From NCBI GenBank assembly GCA_963844055.1, contig CAWJMN010000001.1, forward strand, positions 1,736,001-1,800,000: a stretch of 64,000 nt of DNA. Direction: 5' to 3'. Below are positions 7,802 to 17,200 of this stretch, in pieces; the first letter of the stretch is position 1, and the number at the start of each line of letters is the position of its first letter. Under the pieces are notes generated by a model. It saw nothing but the letters and a program-made list of their open reading frames with translations, ran no database searches and was not told where the DNA came from. The translations under genes and the position numbers were made by a program. The stretch is from CAWJMN01 sp963844055 (lineage in GTDB: Bacteria > Planctomycetota > Planctomycetia > Pirellulales > Pirellulaceae).

Positions 7802-7913
7802 GGCGGCTCCGAAAGGAGCTGGGCGGCACCGGTAGTCGAGGAAGGAGCCCTGCGCTCGCCTGACGCGATCCTAGAGCCTTCCGGAGGGTGTTCCTGGCTG
7901 CCACGTTGCCGCC
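7802..7913. ncRNA. Possible structured RNA element, class unknown
   Basis: Several nested complementary segments occur in order. GGCGGC 7802-7807 pairs with GCCGCC 7908-7913. A GCTCC-GAAA-GGAGC hairpin lies at 7806-7819. GGCGGC 7822-7827 pairs with GCTGCC 7897-7902 (one G-U), CACC 7827-7830 with GGTG 7887-7890, and GGAAGG 7840-7845 with CCTTCC 7877-7882. A separate 6-base hairpin lies at 7989-8008 and a T-rich stretch at about 8030. The strand is undetermined. It does not match the SRP, RNase P, tmRNA or common riboswitch cores I know; it could be an ncRNA, a leader, or a palindromic intergenic repeat. The rest of 7674-8203 shows no coding frame. Confidence 0.25.
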
Positions 7914-8203
7914 GTTTCATATTGGCTTTCTGGATTCACGGACCGCCAGAAACTTCGACGAGCTTTTTTCTTGACTAGGTTATGCGATCTTACGCAGATT
8001 GCCGTAAGGTAGTCGTTTGAGGGGCGGGCCTTTTTGTTTGCGTTTGCATCCATGGACCTTTATGCTTCACGAAAATTCTGATGGAAGTAGTAGCCCGAGT
8101 TTTTGAAAAGTAAGTTCGCCCTGCTAGATGGACTATCCTGAAAATTCCGTTTGAAGACGCATTCGTTTTAGAAATACAAGTTTTGTACCTGAGGAATGCG
8201 CTG

Positions 8204-8620
8204 ATGAAAGATCGCCTATTTGTTCTGCAGGTTGTGGTTGTTCACGAGGACCAGTGGTTTAAACCCTATTCGGAAATTGTTTTGCGAACGGAGCGTCAAT
8301 ATAGAATCGATGAAATGCTGTTTGCCGCAGCAGACGAGCATGACGCGTACAAGACCGCAATAGAGTGGTTGGAGCATGGCGGATTTTCGGACGCTCACCA
8401 TGATGGTGCTGGTGATCTAACAGTCCAGTCTTCTGCGGGTATTCATGAACTAGTTGAGATTGCGTCACTAAGTGATATCGCCAGCGAATCTCGAAAGTTG
8501 TATGGCGTGGATTTACCAGGTTTTTGTCCGACCGATATCGACCCAGATGGAAAGCCGACCGTACGGCAGAAAGACGAGCTTGAGATTTTCCGCTTGCTGC
8601 GATTGCGGAATAGCATATAG
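8204..8620 (+). CDS. Hypothetical protein, 138 residues
   Basis: A soluble protein beginning MKDRLFVLQVVVVHED, with a beta strand first and then an E/D-rich helix region (FAAADEHDAYKTAIEWLEHG) that resembles small proteins with a repeated strand-helix layout. The ATG at 8204 has a gagga site; an upstream TTG at 8183 is less likely. The stop lies at the beginning of an attC-like hairpin (8619-8695), as expected of a gene cassette. I recognise no family with confidence. Confidence 0.55.
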   Translation: MKDRLFVLQVVVVHEDQWFKPYSEIVLRTERQYRIDEMLFAAADEHDAYKTAIEWLEHGGFSDAHHDGAGDLTVQSSAGIHELVEIASLSDIASESRKLYGVDLPGFCPTDIDPDGKPTVRQKDELEIFRLLRLRNSI

Positions 8621-8695
8621 CAAACGGAACCGCGGGCCGCGCGGGGGTAAAATGGAAAGTCGTTCACCGCTGCCCGGAGAACGAGAACGTTAGGA
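8619..8695 (+). other. attC-like recombination site, candidate 1
   Basis: It starts with AGCAAAC (8619-8625), similar to the left core RYYYAAC, and ends with GTTAGGA (8689-8695), close to the right core GTTRRRY. Between them are partly complementary arms (CCGCGGGC near 8630 and GCCCGGAG near 8672) around a loop. The position directly after one short gene and before the next fits an integron cassette junction. No integrase is present in the window, so this is a hypothesis. Confidence 0.35.
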
Positions 8696-8703
8696 AGCTT
8701 CCT

Positions 8704-8895
8704 ATGAATCCGACACAACTCATTGTTCGAATGGTTTTTAGCTTTGTTTTCGCTTCCGCGTTCGGAATCGGGATGTGGTACAGCGGTGCTTCGATCACGA
8801 TTGCGGTGTTAGGCGCCCTAGTCATGTGGTGCATTGGATTCGGAACGGGGTGTGCGGTCCTAATGGCCCGTCGTTGTGGCACTAACCCAATGTAG
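8704..8895 (+). CDS. Small membrane protein, 63 residues
   Basis: Two predicted transmembrane helices (about residues 8-25 and 29-53) are joined by a short GA turn, with a basic, cysteine-containing tail (ARRCGTNPM). The ATG has an aggaagc site. The gene lies between two attC-like sequences (8619-8695 and 8968-9066), so it could be an integron-type cassette of about 370 bases. No family recognised. Confidence 0.55.
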   Translation: MNPTQLIVRMVFSFVFASAFGIGMWYSGASITIAVLGALVMWCIGFGTGCAVLMARRCGTNPM

Positions 8896-8967
8896 AATGA
8901 GGTTCAACCGGCTTAGCATTTGGCTTGCCAGTTCGATCTATATCACAGCATTCAGAATTCAACCAGC

Positions 8968-9066
8968 ACCTAACAATCGACGAACAAGATATTGCACCGA
9001 AACCGCCGGCTGCGGGTTTTCACAATGTTTAATCACCCGTCGGCTCGGTTAATGTTGCCGTTATGC
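8968..9066 (+). other. attC-like recombination site, candidate 2
   Basis: ACCTAAC (8968-8974) fits the left core RYYYAAC. GTTATGC (9060-9066) resembles the right core with one deviation from GTTRRRY. TAAC and GTTA can pair at the ends. Inside, ACCG and CGGGT segments near 8996-9016 pair imperfectly with ACCCG and CGGT near 9035-9049, leaving a loop, as in attC hairpins. It is a better candidate than the 8619 site but unproven. Confidence 0.4.
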
Positions 9067-9106
9067 GACTTAGCATCAATTCTCACTTTGTCCCCTCACC
9101 GATGCC

Positions 9107-9484
9107 ATGCGATTAGACCTTCCACATTGTCAGGAATCCGAGGAATGTTGTCCCGTTGAATGCGTTGCTCGGTTGATTGACAATCCCAAAGACGAAATCT
9201 ACTTCGCCGTCTCGAAAGACTTCTACGACGTAGAAGATCAGTTGCGGTACGATGACATTTATTCTCAATACCACAAATACTACGATCAATGTGCTAGTCG
9301 ATTATCCGAGTTGCTCGGTACTGCAGATTTCGCGGGAAACTTCCGTGATCCAAAGTTTCCTGGTTGGGCGATGGGCGATCATATTCATGTGTGGAACTGC
9401 AATGATCGCGTAATTTGGCTTAGGCTGCACCATGAAGATCGAGAGTGTCCGATTTTGGTTGCTCTTTCCATCGAAGGCGCCTAA
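9107..9484 (+). CDS. Hypothetical protein, 125 residues
   Basis: A soluble acidic protein with a cysteine-rich beginning (ECCPVEC, residues 12-18), a tyrosine-rich central helix region (YDDIYSQYHKYYDQC), and a C-terminal beta hairpin (HIHVWNCNDRVIWLRLHHED). There is no signal peptide or helix long enough to span a membrane. It follows attC-like candidate 2 by 40 bases, consistent with the next cassette of an accessory array. No known family is evident. Confidence 0.5.
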   Translation: MRLDLPHCQESEECCPVECVARLIDNPKDEIYFAVSKDFYDVEDQLRYDDIYSQYHKYYDQCASRLSELLGTADFAGNFRDPKFPGWAMGDHIHVWNCNDRVIWLRLHHEDRECPILVALSIEGA

Positions 9485-9501
9485 TCACAAAATGTATCCG
9501 A

Positions 9502-9547
9502 GTTACCGATCGGGCGTTTTCTGTAATCAAAGTCACTTGGCGGTAAC
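9502..9547. repeat. Inverted repeat in the gap between two accessory genes
   Basis: GTTACCG (9502-9508) and CGGTAAC (9541-9547) form a perfect 7-base stem with a 32-base loop, just after the gene ending at 9484. It could be a hairpin or a degenerate cassette junction; it lacks proper attC core boxes. Confidence 0.4.
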
Positions 9548-9579
9548 CGGTTGATTTGTGGCGTACTTCGGGGAAGAGC

Positions 9580-10047
9580 ATGACGATCTTCGCACCACTT
9601 CCAGAGAACATGATTGGCAATGTCCCGGTTCTTTGTCCATTGTGCGAGCGTCAAACCGGTCGTGACGACTTGAGTAACGAGCAAAAGCAGTTCCTTATAG
9701 ACGCAACTGGTTACCATGAGATGCTGACCGAATATCAGCACTTGCAAACCTTAGATTCGTTGCTCCGACGTTTTCCAGGGACACGCAATCGCCTTGTTAC
9801 ATCGAAGCTACATCAGCAACTTTACGGAAACGTCGACGAGGTTGCCGTAACGCATTTGATCGAGGCGTCAGAAGGTTTTCGGGATTTTCTAAAAAGGTCG
9901 CAGTTTGAGCATTACGGAAGACTTTCGTTTGTTCACGGATTGCTGCAACGATATCAGGATGACATTTCAGCTTTGCTTGTGAATTGCTCGTATTGCCCGA
10001 ACCAATACGCTATACTGCCATTTGACTACTACAGGTCGATTGGCTGA
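9580..10047 (+). CDS. Hypothetical protein with two CxxC pairs
   Basis: A 155-residue soluble protein. CPLC is at residues 19-22, and a second pair, CSYC, lies near residue 140. Such separated CxxC knuckles commonly bind one zinc, so a split zinc ribbon around a helical middle is likely (inference). The ATG at 9580 is preceded by a ggggaag site; the in-frame TTG at 9556 is less likely. It stands alone, 220 bases before the first cytochrome/DUF1549 gene. I recognise no family. Confidence 0.55.
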   Translation: MTIFAPLPENMIGNVPVLCPLCERQTGRDDLSNEQKQFLIDATGYHEMLTEYQHLQTLDSLLRRFPGTRNRLVTSKLHQQLYGNVDEVAVTHLIEASEGFRDFLKRSQFEHYGRLSFVHGLLQRYQDDISALLVNCSYCPNQYAILPFDYYRSIG

Positions 10048-10268
10048 CTTAAGCTGAAGATTGCGACGAACAATCCATTGCATCGAATTGGCAGATCGGC
10101 CGCCTAGGCTTTTAGAAACTTTAACAGCCGCCACTCGACGAATAGTGGCATTATTGCTGGCGCAGTTTTTCCCGCCTCTGAACAAGTAGACCTTGTTCGC
10201 ACGGGTGGATTGACTTTCTAAGAATTGGGCCGTGAAGGTTGCGAGTGATCGGTAGGAAGGGAGTTCGG

Positions 10269-12674
10269 ATGTTTAGCGTTTTGCTCATCGCGGTTTTGGC
10301 CGTGCAAGATCCGGCAGCAGCCAGTGCACCTTCCGAGGAGCAGATTCGCTTTTTTGAGATGCAGGTGCGGCCGATCTTGGTTGAGCACTGCGACAAATGC
10401 CACGGCGAGAAAAAGCAGTGGGGCGGATTGCGGCTTGATTCGCGACAGGCACTGATTGCTGGCGGCGAAAATGGTCCGGCCGTGGTGCCTGGAAAGCCAG
10501 ATGAGAGCCTGCTCATTCGCGCGGTCCGTCAGGTTGATGATAACTTGAAGATGCCCGAGGATGGCAAGCTAAGCGACGATCAAATTGCTGCACTGGTTCG
10601 GTGGGTAGAAATCGGGGCACCGTTTCCTGATACTTCGAAGGTTGCCAAGCGAACGCGTGATCCCAATCACTGGTCATTTCAGCCGCCCGCAATTCAGATG
10701 GTTCCCCCGGTTGCGAATCAAGCTTGGGTTGAGACCCCTATCGATGCGTTTGTGCTGGCGAAGTTAGAAGCGGCTGGGATCAAGCCCGCTGACAGGGCCG
10801 ACAAACAAGTGCTTCTGCGCCGTGTGACGTTTGATCTAACGGGATTGCCGCCAACTGCCCAAGAGATCGCTGCTTTTGAGAATGACAATTCGCCGGATGC
10901 CTACGCGAAGGTGATTGATCGCCTGCTGGAGTCGACCGCCTATGGCGAGCGTTGGGGCCGGCACTGGCTGGATGTGGCGCGTTACGCCGATTCCAACGGG
11001 CTGGATGAAAACATCGCTCATGGAAACGCATGGCGGTATCGGGATTACGTAGTAAGTGCCTTTAATCACGATAAGCCGTTTGATCGGTTCGTTCGCGAGC
11101 AGCTTGCGGGTGACTTGCTTCCCGCCGAGAGTGAGAATCAGCGGCATGAAACATTGATTGCGACCGGCTTCATTTCGATTGGGCCGAAAGTGTTGGCAGA
11201 GGTCAACGAAGCCAAGATGCGGATGGATATTGTCGATGAGCAAGTCGATACCGTTGGTCGTGTCTTTTTGGGAATGACTTTGGGGTGTGCGCGTTGCCAC
11301 GACCATAAGTTCGATCCGGTTGGGACAGCCGACTATTACGGGCTGGCAGGAATCTTCAAAAGCACTCGTACGATGGACACCTATGTGAAGGTGGCCAAGT
11401 GGCACGAAAATATTTTGGAGAGCGACGCCACCAAGGCGATGCAGGCCGCCTACGATACTCAGCTAATGCAAAAGAAGGAGGCAGTTCAGTTAGCCATTGC
11501 CAAGGCAAATGAACAAGCGAAGGCTACCATCGAAGCGGGGAAGCCAGTGCCTGAGAATTTGGAATCGCTTTACACGGATGCAGCGAAGGCAGAGATAGCA
11601 AAGGTCAAAGAGGAACTCGCAGCGCTTGAAAAGAATGCGCCGGAGTTGCCCTCGGCAATGGGCGTTGCGGAAGATGCCACGATAAACTTGGCGATTCATG
11701 TGCGGGGGAATCCTCAAAAACTCGGAGAGGTAGTGCCACGAAGGACGTTGCCCGTTGTTCGTGGCCCTCATCCAGCCGAGTTTACCGAGAAAGAAAGTGG
11801 TCGGAAGCAATTGGCCGATTGGCTAGTTGATCCCAGCCAGCCGATGACAGCGCGGGTTTTTGTCAATCGTGTTTGGCGTTGGCATTTTGGCAAAGGCCTG
11901 GTTCCCACGGTCGATAACTTTGGACTGCTTGGCGAAAAGCCAACGCATCCGGAACTGCTCGACTGGCTTGCGCAGCGATTTGTGGCTGATGGCTGGTCCA
12001 TCAAAAAACTGCATCGGCTCATTCTGGCGTCGAGTACCTATCAGCAGGGTAGTAGCACGCTGCCAGAGGTAATTGCGGCCGATCCTGAAAACCGTTTGTG
12101 GGGGCGGATGCGAATCCGTCGGCTAGAGGCGGAAGAAGTACGCGATGCGATGTTGGCCGTTAGTGGCCAACTGGATTTTACGATGGGGGGCTCGCTGCTA
12201 AAGGTGAAGAATCGAGGGTATCTGTTTGACCATACGTCAATTGACCTAACCGACTATCGCAGTAATAGGCGATCCCTGTATTTGCCGATCATTCGCAATA
12301 ATGTTTATGACCTGTTTCAATTGCTCGACTTTCCTGATCCGGCCGTCACCAGTGGCGATCGCGCGATGACGACGGTGGCGCCACAGGCGCTACTGATGCT
12401 TAATAGTGAGCTAGTTATGCAGTCGGGCGATAAACTGGCGGAAAGTTTACTAGCGAATGCTGGAGACTCGTTGGATCGCGTCAATCAGTTGTATATCGCC
12501 GCCTATTCACGACGACCAACGGCCAAAGAAGTCGAAGAGAGCTTAGCGTTTGTGAGCCGGGTGGAGAAAAGCCTGGAGCAATCGCAGCCCGATTCAGGTC
12601 TGCGAGTGCAGGCGAGTTGGAGTGTGCTTTGCCATACGATCTTTGCGGCCAATGAGTTTATCTACGTGCAGTAA
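10269..12674 (+). CDS. Planctomycete cytochrome c / DUF1549 / DUF1553 protein
   Basis: An 801-residue exported protein of the large planctomycete family with three parts. An N-terminal signal peptide (about residues 1-20) is followed by a cytochrome c-like domain with the haem motif CDKCH (41-45). A DUF1549 domain (about 145-360) contains a second motif, CARCHDHKFDP. A C-terminal DUF1553 domain (about 510-800) ends NEFIYVQ. The ATG at 10269 has a ggaaggga ribosome site; an upstream TTG at 10239 is disfavoured. The stop TAA shares one base with the ATG at 12674 in front of the DUF1501 gene, so the pair is one operon. A role in periplasmic electron transfer or polysaccharide breakdown is often suggested but unproven. 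Confidence 0.93.
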   Translation: MFSVLLIAVLAVQDPAAASAPSEEQIRFFEMQVRPILVEHCDKCHGEKKQWGGLRLDSRQALIAGGENGPAVVPGKPDESLLIRAVRQVDDNLKMPEDGKLSDDQIAALVRWVEIGAPFPDTSKVAKRTRDPNHWSFQPPAIQMVPPVANQAWVETPIDAFVLAKLEAAGIKPADRADKQVLLRRVTFDLTGLPPTAQEIAAFENDNSPDAYAKVIDRLLESTAYGERWGRHWLDVARYADSNGLDENIAHGNAWRYRDYVVSAFNHDKPFDRFVREQLAGDLLPAESENQRHETLIATGFISIGPKVLAEVNEAKMRMDIVDEQVDTVGRVFLGMTLGCARCHDHKFDPVGTADYYGLAGIFKSTRTMDTYVKVAKWHENILESDATKAMQAAYDTQLMQKKEAVQLAIAKANEQAKATIEAGKPVPENLESLYTDAAKAEIAKVKEELAALEKNAPELPSAMGVAEDATINLAIHVRGNPQKLGEVVPRRTLPVVRGPHPAEFTEKESGRKQLADWLVDPSQPMTARVFVNRVWRWHFGKGLVPTVDNFGLLGEKPTHPELLDWLAQRFVADGWSIKKLHRLILASSTYQQGSSTLPEVIAADPENRLWGRMRIRRLEAEEVRDAMLAVSGQLDFTMGGSLLKVKNRGYLFDHTSIDLTDYRSNRRSLYLPIIRNNVYDLFQLLDFPDPAVTSGDRAMTTVAPQALLMLNSELVMQSGDKLAESLLANAGDSLDRVNQLYIAAYSRRPTAKEVEESLAFVSRVEKSLEQSQPDSGLRVQASWSVLCHTIFAANEFIYVQ

Positions 12675-12691
12675 TGGGGAAGGAGGAGGCA

Positions 12692-14107
12692 ATGCCCAGT
12701 TCGAATCTATCGCGGCGTGAAGCGCTTCGCCAATCTGCGGTGGGCTTTGGCTCATTGGCGCTGGCGTCGCTACTGTCGCAAGAGGGAAGAGCGGAGATTG
12801 CCACTGCGGCCAATCCACTTGCACCCAAGTCGCCGCATTTTCCGGCGAAGGCCCAACGCGTGATCTTTTTGTTCATGAGCGGTGGGCCTTCGCAGGTTGA
12901 TACGTTTGATTACAAGCCGCTTTTGCAACGTGACGATGGCAAGCCGATTCCTTTCGATAAGCCGAAGGTGCAGTTTAATAGCACCGGCAATCTGCTGAAG
13001 TCTCCTTGGCAATTCAAACAGCATGGCCAAAGCGGCGCATGGGTGAGCGAGCTTTTTCCACACATGGCGAAATGTGTAGACGACATGTGCCTGCTGCACT
13101 CGGTGTATGGGACGAATCCCGCGCACGGTGGCGCCGTGATGAAGCTACATACGGGCAGCGATAACTTCGTACGGCCGAGCATGGGCTCTTGGGTGAGCTA
13201 TGGCTTAGGGACCGAGAATGCCAACTTGCCCGCGTTTGTAACGATTTGTCCGACGTTGGCCTTTGGTGGGATTAATAACTGGAGTTCTTCGTTTTTGCCG
13301 GCCGTCTATCAGGGAACGCCGCTAGGAGATGCGAGCGTACCTTCGGACAAGGCCAAGGTGAAGTACATCAATAACCCGCGGCTTTCCCAAGAAATGCAGA
13401 AGCTGCAATTGCAACGACTCGGGCAAATGAACCGAGAGCACTTGGAACGGGCCGGGGCTGAAGCATCGCTTGAAGGGCGGATCAATTCGTTTGAGCTTGC
13501 GTTTCGAATGCAGTCGGAACTTCCCAAGGTGGAAGACCTTTCAACCGAAACCAAAGAGACGCATCATTTGTACGGGCTAGATGACCCGACGACGGCAAAC
13601 TTCGGCCGGATGTGTTTGATGGCGCGGCGTTTTGCTGAAGCGGGCGTTCGGTTTATTCAAGTGACGCACAATGACAACAAGGTGCAGTGGGATCAGCATT
13701 CGGACCTGAAAAATGGTCACGAGAAAAACGCCAAAGAGGTCGACCTGCCGATCGCAGGTTTGCTGTCCGACTTGAAAGCTCGCGGTCTACTGGAAGACAC
13801 GCTGGTTTTGTGGGGAGGGGAGTTTGGCCGGACGCCGACCGGTGAAGGGAGCAATGGGCGGGACCATAACCCCGAAGGCTTTACGATGTGGATGGCCGGC
13901 GGTGGCGTAAAAGGGGGGATGCGTTACGGAGCAACCGACGATTACGGCTATTTTGCGGCCGAAAATAAAGTGCATGTGCATGACTTGCATGCCACGATGC
14001 TGCACTTGTTGGGGCTCGACCATGAACGCTTAACCTATCGCTATGCGGGACGAGATTTCCGGCTAACCGATGTGGAGGGGCGTGTGGTGAAGGAGATCTT
14101 TGCGTAG
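12692..14107 (+). CDS. DUF1501 family Tat-exported protein
   Basis: A sulfatase-like (alkaline phosphatase superfamily) protein of 471 residues that always accompanies DUF1549/DUF1553 proteins in planctomycetes. A Tat signal (SRREALRQSAVGFGSLALASLL) opens the protein. Next come FLFMSGGPSQVDTFDYKP (about 50-67), the conserved mid-protein ALGTEN-type region (here YGLGTENANLPAFV), and near the end GGEFGRTP...GRDHNPEGFTMWMAGGG, the family hallmark. An ATG at 12674 is in frame and overlaps the upstream stop. The one at 12692 has the strong ggaaggaggaggc site and was chosen. The enzymatic activity is not established for this family. Confidence 0.92.
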   Translation: MPSSNLSRREALRQSAVGFGSLALASLLSQEGRAEIATAANPLAPKSPHFPAKAQRVIFLFMSGGPSQVDTFDYKPLLQRDDGKPIPFDKPKVQFNSTGNLLKSPWQFKQHGQSGAWVSELFPHMAKCVDDMCLLHSVYGTNPAHGGAVMKLHTGSDNFVRPSMGSWVSYGLGTENANLPAFVTICPTLAFGGINNWSSSFLPAVYQGTPLGDASVPSDKAKVKYINNPRLSQEMQKLQLQRLGQMNREHLERAGAEASLEGRINSFELAFRMQSELPKVEDLSTETKETHHLYGLDDPTTANFGRMCLMARRFAEAGVRFIQVTHNDNKVQWDQHSDLKNGHEKNAKEVDLPIAGLLSDLKARGLLEDTLVLWGGEFGRTPTGEGSNGRDHNPEGFTMWMAGGGVKGGMRYGATDDYGYFAAENKVHVHDLHATMLHLLGLDHERLTYRYAGRDFRLTDVEGRVVKEIFA

Positions 14108-14211
14108 CCGGTTTCTTTGCGGCTTTGGGCAGCCTAATTCCGTGGCTTTTCATCGCTCGTTCGGGTATAAAAGTGCTGAGAATCCTGAACGAAAATGCAT
14201 GAGGGGCGGCG

Positions 14212-17200
14212 ATGGCTGGTCTGATATCTCTTTTGCCGATCACGAAGTATTTGATAAGCATGCGGAACGCCTTTAAGGCGGGGCTGGCGCTATCCTTATT
14301 GGCTGCCAGCTGTTGTATTGCTTTGGGTGCTGACGATGCTCCTTCGGACGAACAAGTCCGCTTCTTTGAATCACAAGTTCGCCCCCTGTTGATTGAACGC
14401 TGCGTTACGTGTCATGGCAGTGAAAAGCAAAAGGGAGAGTTGCGGCTAGATTCAAAAGCAGCCGTCCTCAAGGGGGGGGAATCGGGGGCGGCAGTAACGC
14501 CAGGCAAGCTTGACGAGAGTTTGCTGATTGATGCGATTCGTTATGAGAGCTTGAAGATGCCTCCTGCGGCGCCGCTGCCCGCGAAGGAGATCGAAATCTT
14601 GGTGCGCTGGGTCGAGATGGGTGCGCCATGGCCGACTGGGGACAAGGACCCGCTGCCGGTTCCTAAGCGAGAGAAGATCACGGATGAAGATCGTAAGTGG
14701 TGGGCCTTCCAGCCGATCGTGGATCCTGTTCCGCCGACAGGGGCAACGGGTGCTTGGGGGGAAAGCCCCATCGATGCGTTCCTGTGGAAGAAGATGCAAG
14801 CCGAGGGGTTGTCACCCGCGCCGGAGGCGGATCGCGTGACGCTGGTACGGCGACTGTATTTGGATGTTGTCGGATTGCCTCCAACGCCAGCGCAGGTCGA
14901 AGCCTTCGTCGCAGATGGTTCGGAGAATGCGTACGCCCGACTGGTTGATGGTTTGCTGAGTAGTCCACAGTATGGTGAACGTTGGGCGCGAAAGTGGCTC
15001 GATCTGGTGCGCTACGCCGATTCTGATGGCTATCGGATTGATCACTATCGGCCCGATGCATGGCGGTATCGAGATTATGTGATCGCGGCCTTCAACAATG
15101 ACAAGCCTTATGATCGCTTTGTGCAGGAGCAGATCGCGGGGGATGAGCTTTTTCCTGAAGACCTCGACGCCCAAGTGGCGACCGGCTATTTGCGGCACTG
15201 GATTTACGAATACAACAATCGTGATGCCAAGACGCAGTGGTCAACCATCTTGAACGACATTACCGATACGACATCGGATGTGTTTTTGGGAATGGGGATG
15301 CAGTGTGCACGATGCCACGATCATAAGTTTGACCCGATTTTGCAAAAGGACTACTTCCGTTTGCAGGCGTTCTTCGCTTCGATCTCGCCGCGCGATACGG
15401 TGATTGCGTCGCATGAACAAAAGCAGCAACATGCGCAGCAGTTGCAGCAATGGGAGGAAGCGACGGCTAAGATTCGCGAAGAGATGGCGGCCATGGAGCA
15501 GCCCATCCGAGACAAGTTGGCTGATGAGGCGATTGGTCGTTTCCCGCCGGATGTGCAAGCCATTATTCGCAAGCCCGAGGCGGAACGTTCGGCTTACGAT
15601 CAGCAAATTCGGGACTTGTGCTATCGCCAAGTCTATTTTGAATATGAGAAGCTAGAATCGCGGCTTAAGGGGGATGAAAAGGAACGCTGGTTGGCCTTGC
15701 GAAAAGAACTGGCAAAGCAAGAAACGCTCATGCCCAAGCCGTTGCCGGTTGCCATGACGGTGGTCGATGTTTCGCCTAGTGCGCCGCCAATACTGATTCC
15801 TAAAAAGAAAGATGGGCCCGTTGCACCTGGATTCTTGACGATCCTTGATGCTGAAGAGGCAAAGATTGATGCAGGCGTCCGTAGTGGTTCTACGGGGCGG
15901 CGAGCGGCACTCGCCAAATGGATAACGCGGCCAGAGAATCCACTGACGGCGCGAGTGATCGTAAATCGTGTGTGGCAGCACTACTTTGGCAAGGGACTTG
16001 CGCCGAATGCGAGTGACTTTGGCCACTTGGGCGGGACGCCTAGCCATCCGGAATTGCTTGATCATTTGGCCGCTCAGTTTGTGCGCGATGGGTGGAGCCT
16101 CAAAGCGTTGCATCGCCGGGTCTTGATGACGGCTGTCTATCGGCAAGGGACAGCCCATCCGCAGTTTGCCGAGTTTCAAAATCGCGATCCGCAAAACCAA
16201 TGGTATTGGCGAGGGAATACGCGGCGACTGGATGCGGAGCAAATCCGTGATGCGCTGTTGGCAGTGTCTGGGAGCCTACAGCCGCAAAGTGGTGGGCCAG
16301 GAGTTTTACCGGATGTGCCACGGCGGACGATCTATACCCGCAGCATGCGAAACTCACGCGATCCCCTGCTGGATGTGTTCGATCTGCCGCTATTCTTTTC
16401 GAGTGAGTCGTCACGCAATACGACGACAACTCCGGTGCAGTCGCTCCTGCTATTTAATAGCCCTGAGATGCTTCGTTATTCGGCATCGTTTGCCAATCGC
16501 ATTTATGAGTTGCCCGATTCAACGCAGCGGGTAACCGAGGCATGGCGGTTGGCGTTTGGGCGTGCACCAAGGCCGGAAGAAGTGCGAGCTTCGCAAGAGT
16601 TTTTGGCGGCCCAAGAGGTGCGGCTGAAACAGCAGGCGGAAGGAAGTGCGGCGCCGGAGGTAGTGACCGGCCGGATTCCGTATCGGGATGGGCAAGCGGT
16701 AGCGATTTCTCCAAGTGCGGAACGGCCGATGATGTCGATCACGCATGACAAGAGCTTTGACCTGCAGGACTTTACGGTCGAGAACTATTTTCAGATCCGT
16801 TCGATCTTCGATTCGGGTAGTGTTCGTACGATGGTGGCCAAGTGGAGCGGCGCTGGTGGAAAGCCGGGCTGGTCATTGGGGGTGACAGGCAAGGGCTCGC
16901 GCCGCAAGCCACAAACGCTGGTTTTGCAAATGTGGGGAAAGAAGCGAGATGGTTCGTTTGGAGAGGCGGCTGTGTTTTCCGATCAGCATGTGGAGCTGAA
17001 CAAGCCGTACTTTGCTGCTGCGACCGTAAAGATGGCCAGCAGCACCGAAGCTGGTGAGGTTGTGTTCTATTTGAAAGATCTTTCTAACGATGATGAGCCG
17101 CTATTGATTGCTCGCGTGCCGCACGAGATTACGGGGGGCATTCAAAATGAAGAGCCGATTACGATAGGTGGACGTGGTGCCGATGCAGGTGGGCATTTTG

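Noticed and set aside
7802..7913. SRP RNA or RNase P RNA
   Set aside because: Segments like CCGGAAGG and GAGGAAGGAGCCC look similar at first, but the conserved SRP loop pair and the RNase P core sequences are absent on both strands.
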